Source: Lagopus muta
Taxonomy: Eukaryota; Chordata; Aves; Galliformes; Phasianidae
DNA length: 64,000 bases
Direction of reading: 5' to 3'
Assembly: GCF_023343835.1 (NCBI RefSeq)
Contig: NC_064444.1
Span: 9,911,219 to 9,975,218 of the forward strand
Position 1 is the stretch's first letter. Each line of letters starts with the position of its first letter. The notes under the pieces are model-generated. The model was not told the origin of the DNA, searched no databases, and was given only the letters and a program-made list of their open reading frames with translations. Positions 37,601-47,000 of the stretch are shown one piece after another. The position numbers and the translations under genes were made by a program.

Positions 37601-40600
37601 GAATTATGATTTTTACTGTAAAGCGTACCAACAGGTTTGTAGACATCGAAGTATCCTACCTTTTCATCTTCTATTGTCACATAAAGAATCACATGAAACG
37701 TATCATCTTCCACAGAACATAACTTCGCTTTGATTTGTGTAGTTGCTAAAAAATAGCAATAAACAAGAAGTCCTGTTAACTATCAGGATTTTTCAAGCAC
37801 ACAGAAATAGAAAGAACGATGAGATGAGTGTGATCTATTACTTTCAAGAGAAACTAGTACAAATGTTTTGATTTTTTAAAGGAACAGCAATTTTGCAATA
37901 CAGCAAAAAAACCTTAACATTAGAAAAGCATTGCTCTCAGTGTCTGAGGGAAGACAGAACTGCAACAGACCAGTGACTGGTCCACAGACACCAGTCACAG
38001 TCATACACCAGAAGTGTTCACATTCTACCCTCAGATGAACAACGCAGAGTACAAATGCATACTTTCCTACTTTGAGACTTTTTCTGACAGAAGGTATACT
38101 TGCACATTTGCAAAGTTTGGTTAGGACATTAATTAAAAAAACAACCCTAACAAATAAATGATGTCTGTTATAAAATTCTTAAGTATTTCTCCTGCACACA
38201 CTACTGATGTACCAGCAATAATAATAATAATTAAAAAGAGCATAATATTGCTTACCACAGTCTGGGAATGTTTGTGGAATCAAGTTAATATTGCTGGTGC
38301 TGCCTACTACCCTCTGCATAGCAATATTTGACACTTAGATGTGCAAACACACAACTTAAATAATGAAAAGTGCCACGTTCCCACTACGGTGTGAAGTTAT
38401 TAGTCTTAACAGTCCTTACTGTTATTATGAACTCAGACACTTCTTCCCAAATATCATTTTGTATAGAGTACGCTGTACTTGCAAGGAAGCAGGTAGGAAG
38501 CCTTTCAGTAGAAGCACGTAAGATCAGACAAACTCAGCAAAGAACTGTTTTGAAAAATCAAAAGCTCTCTCATACCAAAACAGCACACTTGATATGAAGA
38601 AGCCTGGATGAGCTACTGAAACACCACACATGATTAAGGACACAAACTGAGCAGAGAGCAAACCATTCTAGCTTACTTAGAAACTATGCTGAGCACAATC
38701 CATTTAATAATGTAACTACAATCAAGATAATCTCTTCTGAGCTGGTGTTTTATATTCTTGTCGCACAACTAGCAAAAACAGCTTTAAGGCTGATTCAAAG
38801 AATTATGCTGAATACAAAGAAAGGTACCACTGTTAAAAACAGTTGTTATACGAGTGCTACCTTATTCAACCCATCCAAAAAACCCACAGAAAGACACAAC
38901 TTAGACACTTGCCACATTTTACACAGAATGGAAACCCACAGTACTCAAGACGCACAATTACATGTAATCTTGACTAAGTCAACTCACACAGACAAAAACA
39001 ACCACGCAACTCATTTCTATTAAGAATTTAGTGAAAATTAAAAATGAATACATATTCAAGTACTATGTTTCTCTGGTAACTTATTTTTCCCCAAAACAGA
39101 AGTGCCAATTTTTACAAGACTTTTACCTTCCAGAAGACTTTGAAAATACCGTGTAGCAGCATTATCCCATCTTTTGGCTGGTCTAGGAAAAGAAACACAA
39201 CCAGTTATCCCACATTCACACCATCACAAATTCAAATGGTAATCTGAATAGTGAGGCACGTATCCATGGAGTCCTGCTAAGTCTCAAAACCCGCATCTAA
39301 CAAAAACATAAGCAGAAACTTAATACTCTGAATATAACTCATGTTTTGATTTATCAATTCATTCCTAGAACAAACTACTTGAAAATTATTGGATATTGCT
39401 TTGCCAATATATGATGGATACATCCAACACAGAACAAACTAGTAAGAATAAAGTAGTATAATAAGAAACAAAAGCAAGAATCCACTTATAGAACACATTA
39501 ATTACTTGAAATTAGTATTGAACAATTTTACAATGAGCACTTTATAAACTCTGAAATTCTAAAAATTTAAAGTATTGCAACAAAAACTTAAATTGTCATT
39601 GCCACCTTCTGCAAATATAAAATATACAGATTCTAACAAAAAACAAATATACTCAGGTTCCCTCTACTCATCTACTAACCTCTCGATAATTCACAAAAAT
39701 AGCCCACTCAAGATGCTATTCCTATCCAAACTAAGTTACTATTTTTTCTGACGGAGTATGCAAGTAAAACATTTTTTCTTTCAAAGTGTTTAAAAAACCA
39801 CCTGTTGGACTACATCTAGTTTTGAACATCCTTTAATAACAGAAAACAGTAGTTTCCTTGCTATGAAGTCATACTCCAACCCCACAATATAATCACACCT
39901 GAAAATCTTCGACAATGACATTCTATAATTTAAAATAAGAACATTCAAATGTTTCCCTTTACCAGCAGACTCTAAAGAAAACCTTTTCTCCAGTCCTCCA
40001 GAGTTGATACAAAGATGACAAATACAACAGGAGACCAAACCATTTCAAGAAGAGAGGGAAAAACAAAGCTATCTAAAAACATTATTAGAATTTCCATTCA
40101 GGCAGACTGTGCAATAACCACAAACAAGACAGTCAGTAGTGAGATGAGCACCCCAAGAAAGAACACAGAAGGATGAACTGGCAGAGAAGCTCATGTGCTA
40201 GCAACCAAGTAACACAGCTCTAGGATGATAAACAAAAAACAAGAACTGCCAAATGCTCATCAAAATATTACAAGATTCAAATAGATGAGAAAACAAACCC
40301 CAAATGATTAGGGAAGGAATTTTATTTATGAATTGCTCTTGTAATTAAAAAAAAAAAAATGTTTCATTCTCAAATGAAATTTTACGTCTGAGAAACGCGT
40401 GACAAGAATACAATTACGGAACCCTACTTACACTATTTTTGCTGTATCTTCACAGAGGTTGACATGCAAGGTCACAGGCTTTGTGCGATACAATCCACAT
40501 TTTTTTGCTCTAAATGGGATTTGCATAAATTCTTCCACTGCAACTCGAACACTTAAAAACAAAAAACAGAAATAATCTCATTCTACAGATTACATTCTGC

Positions 40601-42959
40601 AGAAGTCACTGGCATTTCAAATACATCCTTTCATTATCCTACGTGACAACACAGTTCTTCTAGATGTTTGGCTCCCACCATGAAACTCTGCACTCCCTAT
40701 TTAGCAGAGAAAGTTCAATTTAAAGTCTTTTCATGATACTATATGTATGTTTTCTGGCACTGCATAAGCCATTTGACAATTCTTATTCTTCAGTAAAAAA
40801 AAAAAATATATGATTAAAACTAAGGATAAAATTAATATACCTATTTGCACTTGTACTCCTTACTCTTAGAAAAAAAGGTATTATTTATATATTGGTCAAG
40901 ACTCTAGTGAAAGCAACACAATTATCCCTTACACATGATTTGGTGGGAGAACAAATAACAAGTAACCAGTAAGTAATCAGAGTAATCAGCAAGACATCAT
41001 CTAGAACAATCTTGTAAGAGCCATATGTTATCACTCTTCTTCTAATTTGTTTTACACTGAAGCAGTATATTATGCATTTAATTCTATGAGAACACATTTT
41101 AAACTTATGGCACAGTCAAGTTGCTTTCTGATACAGAAACATTCAATTCAAAACTATCTTTAACTTAAGATTATAAAAAAATATTTATCTCTTCAAACAT
41201 AAGTTTTCTTAAAAAACACCTGGTAAATGCTCTTGTTGGATATCTCGTTAAGTAAATATTAAATATAGCTGAGACATGGAAGAGATTTTTAAGATACGTT
41301 TTAGGATTTTAGAAACAGTGGGTTACATGGTGTTTGTTTGTTTTTTAAATGAATCCCTTAATAACAGAGGAAAGTACATTTCAGCAATGCTAACTGGCAG
41401 TCATATTTCAATCATCACTGCCATATTTGAATCTCCAATGATAAAGGCTAGCAGTTTCTTGTGGATTCATTCCAATTAAGCCAGTAAGTTAGAAAAACAG
41501 TCACAGTATTTTACATGCATATAAATGTCAAAAAAAGAGACACTTACTCTTTTGATTTAACAAAAACATATTTTGCATAATCCACTAGAAAACATTCTAT
41601 TTGATAATGGTCTGCACAGTACATGATCGTCTTAACAACTGCTCTACACCAGCACTTCAGCTCCTCGCTGAAAACCACACAAAGCTGAAAAAGAAACAAA
41701 ACAATGGGTTCTCATGATCTGAACAAATTATACAGTTTACTTAGTGGAAAAACATGGTACTTTCTTTACAGCCCTAGATTTACTTTGTAAACTGCAAGCA
41801 TTATGGCTCATGTAGTTATGAAGCTACGTATAAGAAAAATAACCCATACTGATACAGGTTTCTATTTCACAGCAACAATTTCAAAAATAAAACAAGCAAA
41901 AATTAACACATCTTGGATACTTCACCCTTAAACCAATGTAAATATCACATTATTTCTTTTTATGTGTAGAACACATCAATGATTTTACCTGGTCTTTTTC
42001 TAATGTTATTGGTTTTACTTCATCTTCACAAGCTTTGTCATAGAACTGATTCATTTCTGCGTTCAGCTTTTTATACTCTATTTCATCAACTACATGAGGC
42101 CCACATCCTTTCATAGTAACCCAAAAGCAACCTGGATCTTCAATCTGGTGTAAAAGGCAGACAAAAATAAATAGTATTATCTCCACCTGAAGTGATAGAG
42201 TGATAGGATACTTCTACGAACACCTGGGCAGTAAATGTAAAAATAAGATGCAGTCTTTACTGAGGTACCTTAAAGTTATGAGAACTAACACTGAACAAAC
42301 AATATTAGTAACAAAACACCTTTCAGGATCAAAGCTTTAGTTCAGTAACTGATTTCTCAATTTGCCCTCTTCAGTACCACGATACCATATTCATTCTGAA
42401 AAGCTGTAGCATTATTTAATAGGCTTGTTAACTAAATATAATGAGTTAACTGCAAACACATAAGCTTTTTACTTGAACATTACCTCTGGAGTATGCAAAA
42501 AAAAAAAAACACCAATACATTTTCTTCAGGTTTCAGAGGGTCTACAAGACAGCTCATTTAAAATAGAGCCACAGCCTGCTCAACTTTTTAAAGTACTTGC
42601 ATACCAGTTTTTCAGATAATAAGGGTATTCAACATTCGAGGAAAATAAATTTCTGCATGGCATCCTACAGGATTCAGTAGAACAGCAGATGCTATATTTA
42701 AAATTATGCAGGATACCTTCCATTTTAAATTTTAGCTGCATCCTTACTAATTTCTTTTCAGAAGAAATCAAGACAAAAATCGAAGTGAGAAAATTTATAC
42801 AATCCACATATATTCCTTCCACACGTATAAGAAATGACTACTGAACAGAAATAAAGGCATCATCTTATTTGCAAATCTGGCTTCCAATTTCATTGAAATA
42901 AACACTGACCACCTTAACTTTCAAAAATATCAGCATACCCGTAATACGAAGACTTCCAT
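19709..42959 (-). CDS. TDRD12: Tudor domain-containing protein 12 (piRNA-pathway putative helicase), complete, 28 coding exons
   Basis: Germline protein of the piRNA pathway; in mouse it is needed for secondary piRNA production and retrotransposon silencing and acts in cytoplasmic nuage. Coding exons in gene order: 42939-42959, 41989-42144, 41548-41684, 40432-40551, 39127-39182, 37660-37745, 36060-36258, 35438-35514, 34327-34428, 33761-33946, 32973-33126, 31936-32063, 29972-30160, 28747-28875, 28134-28251, 27244-27371, 26952-27157, 26662-26761, 26055-26242, 25523-25727, 24933-25025, 23461-23627, 22336-22457, 21270-21324, 20502-20615, 20260-20413, 20101-20167, 19709-19794. They sum to 3,543 nt, or 1,180 residues, close to mammalian length (about 1,180-1,215). 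All phases agree. The start MEVFVLR joins IEDPGCFWV, as in human. The ATG exon begins at an acceptor, leaving 29 nt of UTR (exon 42939-42988). Donor 27243 (GTTTGAG) is the weakest. NUDT19 lies upstream on the same strand. Confidence 0.96.
21543..21567 (+). repeat. Poly(A) run, about 25 nt
   Basis: Uninterrupted A-run in TDRD12 intron 23; a T-run on the gene's sense strand. Length is likely polymorphic. Confidence 0.9.
21769..21786 (+). repeat. Poly(C)/poly(G) run, 18 nt
   Basis: Eighteen consecutive C on the + strand, hence G18 in the TDRD12 pre-mRNA (intron 23). G-runs of this length can form quadruplexes and are prone to sequencing error. Confidence 0.9.
22626..23154 (+). mobile_element. 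Avian endogenous retrovirus LTR, solo-type fossil
   Basis: Matches a common avian ERV LTR that I know from bird genomes. Landmarks in order: TTTTAGCTAGGATTG, GATAACACACCAATGTTT, CATAGGGATATTCCATACTA near 22,810, CTTTATCTCAATCCA near 23,025, CCATCCCACTGGG near 23,080, GTAGTGCTTAGCCACCTGCC and the closing ATTAAACCAC. No internal viral genes lie on either side, so it is a solo LTR. It is well diverged from the family and therefore old. It sits in TDRD12 intron 22, antisense to the gene. I cannot settle whether the family is ERVL- or ERVK-like, and I found no convincing target-site duplication. Confidence 0.75.
24933..26242 (-). CDS. TDRD12: TDRD12 exons 19-21: second Tudor domain
   Basis: Residues 765-926. 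Starts at [19 protein letters not shown] and runs through [20 protein letters not shown], the core IKYIDEGRT and the helix [16 protein letters not shown]. It closes with [10 protein letters not shown]. Similarity to the human second Tudor domain is very strong, so this is the best-conserved part of the protein after the ATG exon region. Confidence 0.92.
26662..27157 (-). CDS. TDRD12: TDRD12 exons 17-18: CCCH zinc finger
   Basis: Residues 663-764. A C-x8-C-x5-C-x3-H finger spans the exon 17/18 junction: C721, C730, C736 and H740, in [11 protein letters not shown] followed by NRTVCPDRH. The human protein has [20 protein letters not shown] at this place. CCCH fingers often bind single-stranded RNA. 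The preceding SARPL and acidic/lysine linker are also conserved. Confidence 0.88.
26846..26926 (+). repeat. Local tandem duplication with AT-rich spacer
   Basis: Three partial copies of ATTATTCAGG, two followed by GG(C/A)ACTTT(T)ATAT, around a (TATT)n-like spacer. It begins about 25 bp past the donor of TDRD12 exon 26952-27157, so it is inside intron 17. Confidence 0.7.
27244..34428 (-). CDS. TDRD12: TDRD12 exons 9-16: DEAD-box helicase-like core, degenerate
   Basis: Residues 285 to about 662. Readable landmarks: [11 protein letters not shown] (Q-motif/motif I region, about 335-345), [16 protein letters not shown] (motif Ia region), [14 protein letters not shown] (Ib), LDEIEVLF with DEIE at 462-465 in place of [22 protein letters not shown] (motif IV-like), and CVIHFSFP near the end. 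The motif I phosphate-binding loop (GKT) is absent; the matching position reads SYQGNDPF (349-356). Human TDRD12, as I recall it, also lacks GKT and has DEVE, so the loss is old. Classical ATP-driven unwinding is therefore doubtful. Confidence 0.88.
28481..28520 (+). repeat. Short minisatellite, unit about AATATGAAATG
   Basis: Three imperfect head-to-tail units of (G)AATATGAAATG in TDRD12 intron 14. Confidence 0.75.
28624..28660 (+). repeat. Poly(T) tract with one C
   Basis: Seven T, one C, then 29 T. On the TDRD12 sense strand this is an A-tract in intron 14, about 85 bp upstream of the next TDRD12 exon boundary in + coordinates (28747). It may be a retroposon tail, but no attached element was recognised. 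Confidence 0.85.
31100..31400 (-). mobile_element. Fossil interspersed repeat, copy A (left arm of inverted pair)
   Basis: Read on the minus strand it runs TGATTGAGCACCTG..CCAGAAAAGGTGGAGC..CATTTAAGGGTTGGC..GATCCCTGC..AAGGGTAACATAG. It is alignable with copy B at 31485-31740 read on the + strand. The look is that of an LTR-type promoter segment, but I cannot name the family. It lies in TDRD12 intron 12, in the same orientation as the gene. Edges are approximate; it may extend leftward to about 30.8 kb. Confidence 0.5.
31485..31740 (+). mobile_element. Fossil interspersed repeat, copy B (right arm of inverted pair)
   Basis: Read on the + strand: TGATTGACCACCTGAGG, GCCAGAAGGGGTGGAGCC, CCATTTAAGAGCTGAC, GGAGAAGGAGATCCTCTCT, then GGGTAAGCATCCTATC. 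These blocks match copy A in the same order but in opposite orientation, with clear divergence, so the two look like separate old insertions of related elements. The centre between the arms is about 85-100 nt. The end lies about 200 bp from TDRD12 exon 31936-32063. Confidence 0.5.
34657..34695 (+). repeat. Poly(A) run, 39 nt
   Basis: Longest homopolymer in the window, in TDRD12 intron 8. No flanking retroposon body or direct repeats were recognised. Confidence 0.95.
39127..42144 (-). CDS. TDRD12: TDRD12 exons 2-5: N-terminal Tudor domain
   Basis: Residues 8 to about 163. Exon 2 carries IEDPGCFWV. Exons 3-4 carry the Tudor core, readable as [14 protein letters not shown], then ECFLVDYAK and a basic helix ending at [11 protein letters not shown]. 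This matches the human first Tudor domain ([23 protein letters not shown]). Tudor domains of this extended class usually bind dimethyl-arginine on PIWI-family proteins. Whether this copy keeps a full aromatic cage is not clear by eye, so ligand binding is inference. Confidence 0.9.
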
Positions 42960-43860
42960 AATGCCCAGCCGTTGAGTCTTCTTCAACACTACAAACAAAC
43001 AAACCAACAAACATTTGGTTGTCTACATTAAAGCTTTCATTTGCTTTGAAGCACAGCTAAGAAGTACACAACAAATACACATTTTTGCTACTTTTGCACA
43101 AAGCACTGCCTTAGGCAACTAATTTACATGTATAAAAGACTTATTAAATTGAATCCTAATTGATATTTGCCATCCACTTATTCATATACTGAAAAGTGAT
43201 GTGATTGTGTAACAGAAAATACTTGTTATCCTCAACCTGCCTGCAGTCTATAGGCCATTATTTTACTCTCAAAGGCCAAGGCAAGTATTTTGGTTAAAGG
43301 ACTGCTACAACCTAACTACGTGGCCAACCGACACCAACACCAGAGAAACTCAAACATTACTGTAAATAAATAAACACAGATATGAGTCCCAGCCTCAATC
43401 AGTTTTAATTACCACATATTTCTACTTGTATTTCACACCATGCTCACGTGGAACAGAATTTCGGCAGGCACCACCTGCCATATCAAACGATGTACATTGC
43501 ACTTCACAGACCTGCACATCACAGCACCGCTCCTCACAGCAATGCTCAGCCTGCTTCTTAGAAGAATTCACACTGGGCTAAGAGGGTTTAAGAGGAACGA
43601 TAACCCAAGCCAGCAGCTTCAGCTTCCAAAGCCAGCACTAAAACCGCTCATACAATAACTCCTGCTAAAATACATTGCCCATAACACGCAACCTATCTTC
43701 TTTATGTCTCCCTAAGCATAAAGGACATCAGTATCTATCAAGTCACTAAGGCACACACAGAAAAAAAGCTGGTTCCCCTAATAAACAGCCACTCCATTAC
43801 TAAGAGAAAAATGAGGACACCAAGGCTTGCTCCCAGCCATCACCCCACACCACTACTCAC

Positions 43861-44215
43861 CTCAGAAAGACACGGGATTACTGCAAGTGCAACCTTAAGG
43901 AGAAGCATACAGTTAAAAGGTGAAAGGACACCCTTCTGACAACACAGGTCTGACACAAGCACTCTAAGAGCTGAGCCCTGCCCTGCCCTTCCTCTGCCCT
44001 CCCAGCCCCACTCCATCTCACAAAGGCCCCTCAGTGGCACAAGGAAACACACAACACAAAAAGTACCGATAAGAAACAGTATTTTCTCCGTTATTCCAAT
44101 CCTCACTTTATACCTTAACATTATATTCTCCCTCAGAGAAGTAAAAACCTTAGCCACACAATGCTGGAGCACCTGCACAGACCTCAGCACCACCACAGAA
44201 AGTTCCACGATCTTC
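43861..44215 (-). other. TDRD12: Probable TDRD12 5' UTR exon
   Basis: A strong donor (GAG|GTGAGT, exon edge at 43861) lies 0.9 kb upstream of the ATG exon, whose acceptor (TTTGTTTGTAG) is at 42989-42999. The right edge is set only by the promoter motifs near 44,250. An alternative donor further right (near 44,170) cannot be excluded. Confidence 0.4.
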
Positions 44216-44300
44216 CAGAAGCCCCACCGCCTCCCGCGCTCACCCCAAAAGGGCGGGACACGCCCTCAGGCCGCGCATGCGCAGCTCCGCCTTACTGAGG
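44216..44300 (-). promoter_or_regulatory. TDRD12: TDRD12 promoter with NRF1 palindrome
   Basis: GC-rich segment with a GC box (GGGCGGG, 44251-44257) and a perfect NRF1-type palindrome GCGCATGCGC at 44273-44282. A MYB-type core (TAACGG on the minus strand) lies at 44088-44093, downstream of the likely start. A-MYB is known to drive piRNA-pathway genes in mouse and rooster testis; its use here is inference. Confidence 0.5.
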
Positions 44301-45780
44301 TACGGGGAAGAAGAGGAGGTGCGAGGGCGTCGTCAGGGCTGGAAGCGGCTTCGTTTTCGGCTCGTTAAACGCATTGTTTTGGAAATTATCGCAACAGGTG
44401 AATGTCTGGCCTTTTTCCTGGTCGGGCGCTTGGGCTCGGAGGGATGATGCTTGTGTGTGCCGCTGCCCGTGCCTCAGGTTGAGTTTAGAAGGGCCGTAGG
44501 AGAGCTGAGAGCAGCCGGAGAGGGCAGGCAGGGCTCGTCCTGCGCGGGCTGCCCGTGCTGCCGTGTGGGCCTGTAATGATCTGTAATGATCTGTAATGGC
44601 CAGAGCCTCTGCGGCAAGTCCTTTCCCCTCAGAGTCTCTCAGTCGGAAGCACAGCATGTGTTGAAAGACGGAGGCAGAGGGAGATTGCACCTGGTGTTTC
44701 TCTCCTGGAATTCAGCTGTATGAATTCAGAAGAGCATCTCCAACAGAATATGACTGTTCCATAACATCACAATCTGTGAGAAAGCACCTACATCTCTTTT
44801 GATTATTATTATTCACTGCTGTATGCTCACCTTTTCATCCAGGCTTTTTTTTTTTTTTGCTATCTGATATGTCTGTGCAAGGCTGCCTGGTCAAAGTTCC
44901 AGCCCAAGGGCAGCAGGTGAACATGCATCTGGAATCTGGTCTGTTTCTTACAGTGCCTCAGTATTTCAAATCCACAGTTCTAACTGCCACTGTTTTTAAC
45001 TTAATGCTACAAGATACTTACTGTCTGCATATTGTAAACCATTTATGTTTCTACTTGACAGTTATCTTCATTTTTAAAGCAAAATAGTATCTTTTCTGTT
45101 CTTGTTGTTTGGCCTTCAAGCTCCCCCTACTGGACCCTTTCACTTTTACTAGTGCAAAAAACAAGATCCAGGAGACCATGTGGAGAGGCAGATTTAAGCA
45201 GGTTCAGTATTGAAGTCACTACTCTTTGACATGCAGTAACACTTAGATAACCTATAGGAACATACTGGTACAACCAACACAAGGTACAGAACAATAAATA
45301 ACGATCTAGAAGTCTGTCCGTGAACTGGGAAAGACTATATTGCAAAAATTAAAGCATCTTCTTTATTATCAATTATCATAGAGATACGGTATTTAAATAA
45401 ATAGCGTATCTTCTCAGCGTAGTTCATCAAACAGCCCTGCATGGAGTAACTTTGAAGCCAAGATACTTGTGTTAGATGTAAGAAAAATACTGATAGCCAT
45501 GCTTTTTCCTCTTACCTACCTAGTATTACAGTGCCTGGTGTTAATCTCTAAGAGCTAAAAATCATGTCAGAGGGTAACACTGGATACATTCTTTGCTTCT
45601 TCCACTCTCCATTTTTCTAATTTTCCTGTGATCTTCATGTTCTAAAGAATTAGCCAGAATATTGTGAAGAAGAACAGCAGCAAGGTACTTCTAAACCTAG
45701 AACCATCTGAGCGTGTTCAATAAGAGAAAAAGCAGGAACATTTTTCCAGTCCAAATGAATGCTACAAACAAATTCAGTAG
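44301..45780. other. Spacer between TDRD12 promoter and NUDT19 3' end
   Basis: No recognised gene. The left 400 bp are GC-rich and continue the TDRD12 CpG island. Open frames there are explained by base composition. A triple tandem of CTGTAATGAT lies at 44571-44598. The rest is AT-rich. A minus-strand AATAAA at 45802-45807, just right of this segment, could be a distal NUDT19 poly(A) site. Confidence 0.5.
44571..44598 (+). repeat. Three tandem copies of CTGTAATGAT
   Basis: Two exact 10-bp units and a third that matches for eight bases, in the GC-rich area upstream of TDRD12. Confidence 0.85.
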
Positions 45781-46281
45781 AAAGAAAATACTACAGAAAA
45801 TTTTATTTTAATTGAAATACAGAACAAAAGTTGAAACAAAGCTTTCAGAACAGCTTTACTGTCTAATCACAAGTCATCCTTCTTCCAGATGAAGAAGATA
45901 CCGCATCACAGCTCCATATGCTCCACTTACTGCTCCCTGCCCCCAAATAAAACATCAAAGAGTAGCTGACCTTCCTCTGCAGTCTTTAAATCTCAAAGAC
46001 ATGTTAAGAAGCATTATGTGGGACGCTGAAATGTGGAAGTAGTTGTTTTCAAGGCAGTACATTATGAACTGAAGTTTTTGAAATCTTTTTGGAGCTGAAA
46101 ATTCATTTTTTCTTTTAAAATTACTAGTGACTTGAAGGTAAAGGTTAGAATGAATAAAAAGAATGTTTGCACTCAATCTGATAGATGATAGTTTATATCT
46201 AAATCATCTCTACCTTTGAAAATTGTGATGTTTTGCATAAATTATCATTAACATAAACTATTTTATCAAATATAAATATTG

Positions 46282-46287
46282 TTTATT
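46282..46287 (-). terminator. NUDT19: Likely NUDT19 poly(A) signal
   Basis: AATAAA on the minus strand, 714 nt past the NUDT19 stop and 14 nt beyond the 3' end of the CR1 fragment at 46301-46485. A further AATAAA at 45802-45807 is an alternative. Confidence 0.5.
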
Positions 46288-46300
46288 GTAATAAATATTT

Positions 46301-46485
46301 CATAGAATCATAGAAAGGCTTGGATTGGAAGGGACCATCCAGTTCCAGCCCCTTGTTGTGGGCAGGGCTGCCCCCACCAGCTCAGGCTTGGGCACCACCA
46401 GGGAAACCACAGTGTCTCTGGCAGCTGTGCCAGTGCCTCACCACCCTCTCAGTAAGAAATTTAACATTAGCTAACACATCTATAT
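46301..46485 (-). mobile_element. CR1 LINE 3' fragment
   Basis: Minus orientation. On the + strand it begins with the CR1 3' terminus in reverse (CATAGAATCATAGAAAGGCT) and continues through GGAAGGGACCATCCAGTTCC and the CACCACCCTCTCAGTAAGAA segment. It is severely 5'-truncated. It lies in the likely 3' UTR of NUDT19, in the same orientation. Confidence 0.92.
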
Positions 46486-47000
46486 ATATGCACATACAGT
46501 TTTTCCAGAATATGAAATATGTCAATAAGAATGGAACAGGAGATTCATTCATTTCTAGACCTATGTTAGAAGAATAGTAAAATAATTGTTCAACTCAAAA
46601 CATACCTGTTTTGAACATACGATATACTTTAATTTTCAGTGAGAAAAGAACCTCTGTGACCCAACAGACCAGCTGGAATACCACTACTAATATGTAAGTA
46701 GAATAAGTTGATAACTGCTCAGTATAATTGGTATCAAATCACTTTCAAGTTTCTCCAGGTAATTCAATTGGTGATTGTGTTAAATTTTCAGTAGCTTCTG
46801 AAGGTTATAACTGGCACAACTATGCAATTTCAAAGACTCAAAGAATTAGATACACAAATCTAAAACCTACAATCACATGAAATGCTTTGGCAAGGAATAT
46901 TTAAGTCTACTGTCCTGAATACTTGGAAACTGTTAGGAACGATGAGAAACACAGTGAATATGCATGTAATGAAACATATTCTAGCTTTAAACCAAATACA

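Noticed and set aside
44292-44690. 132-codon minus-strand frame upstream of TDRD12
   Set aside because: In GC-rich promoter flank, no homology recognised, no splice context.
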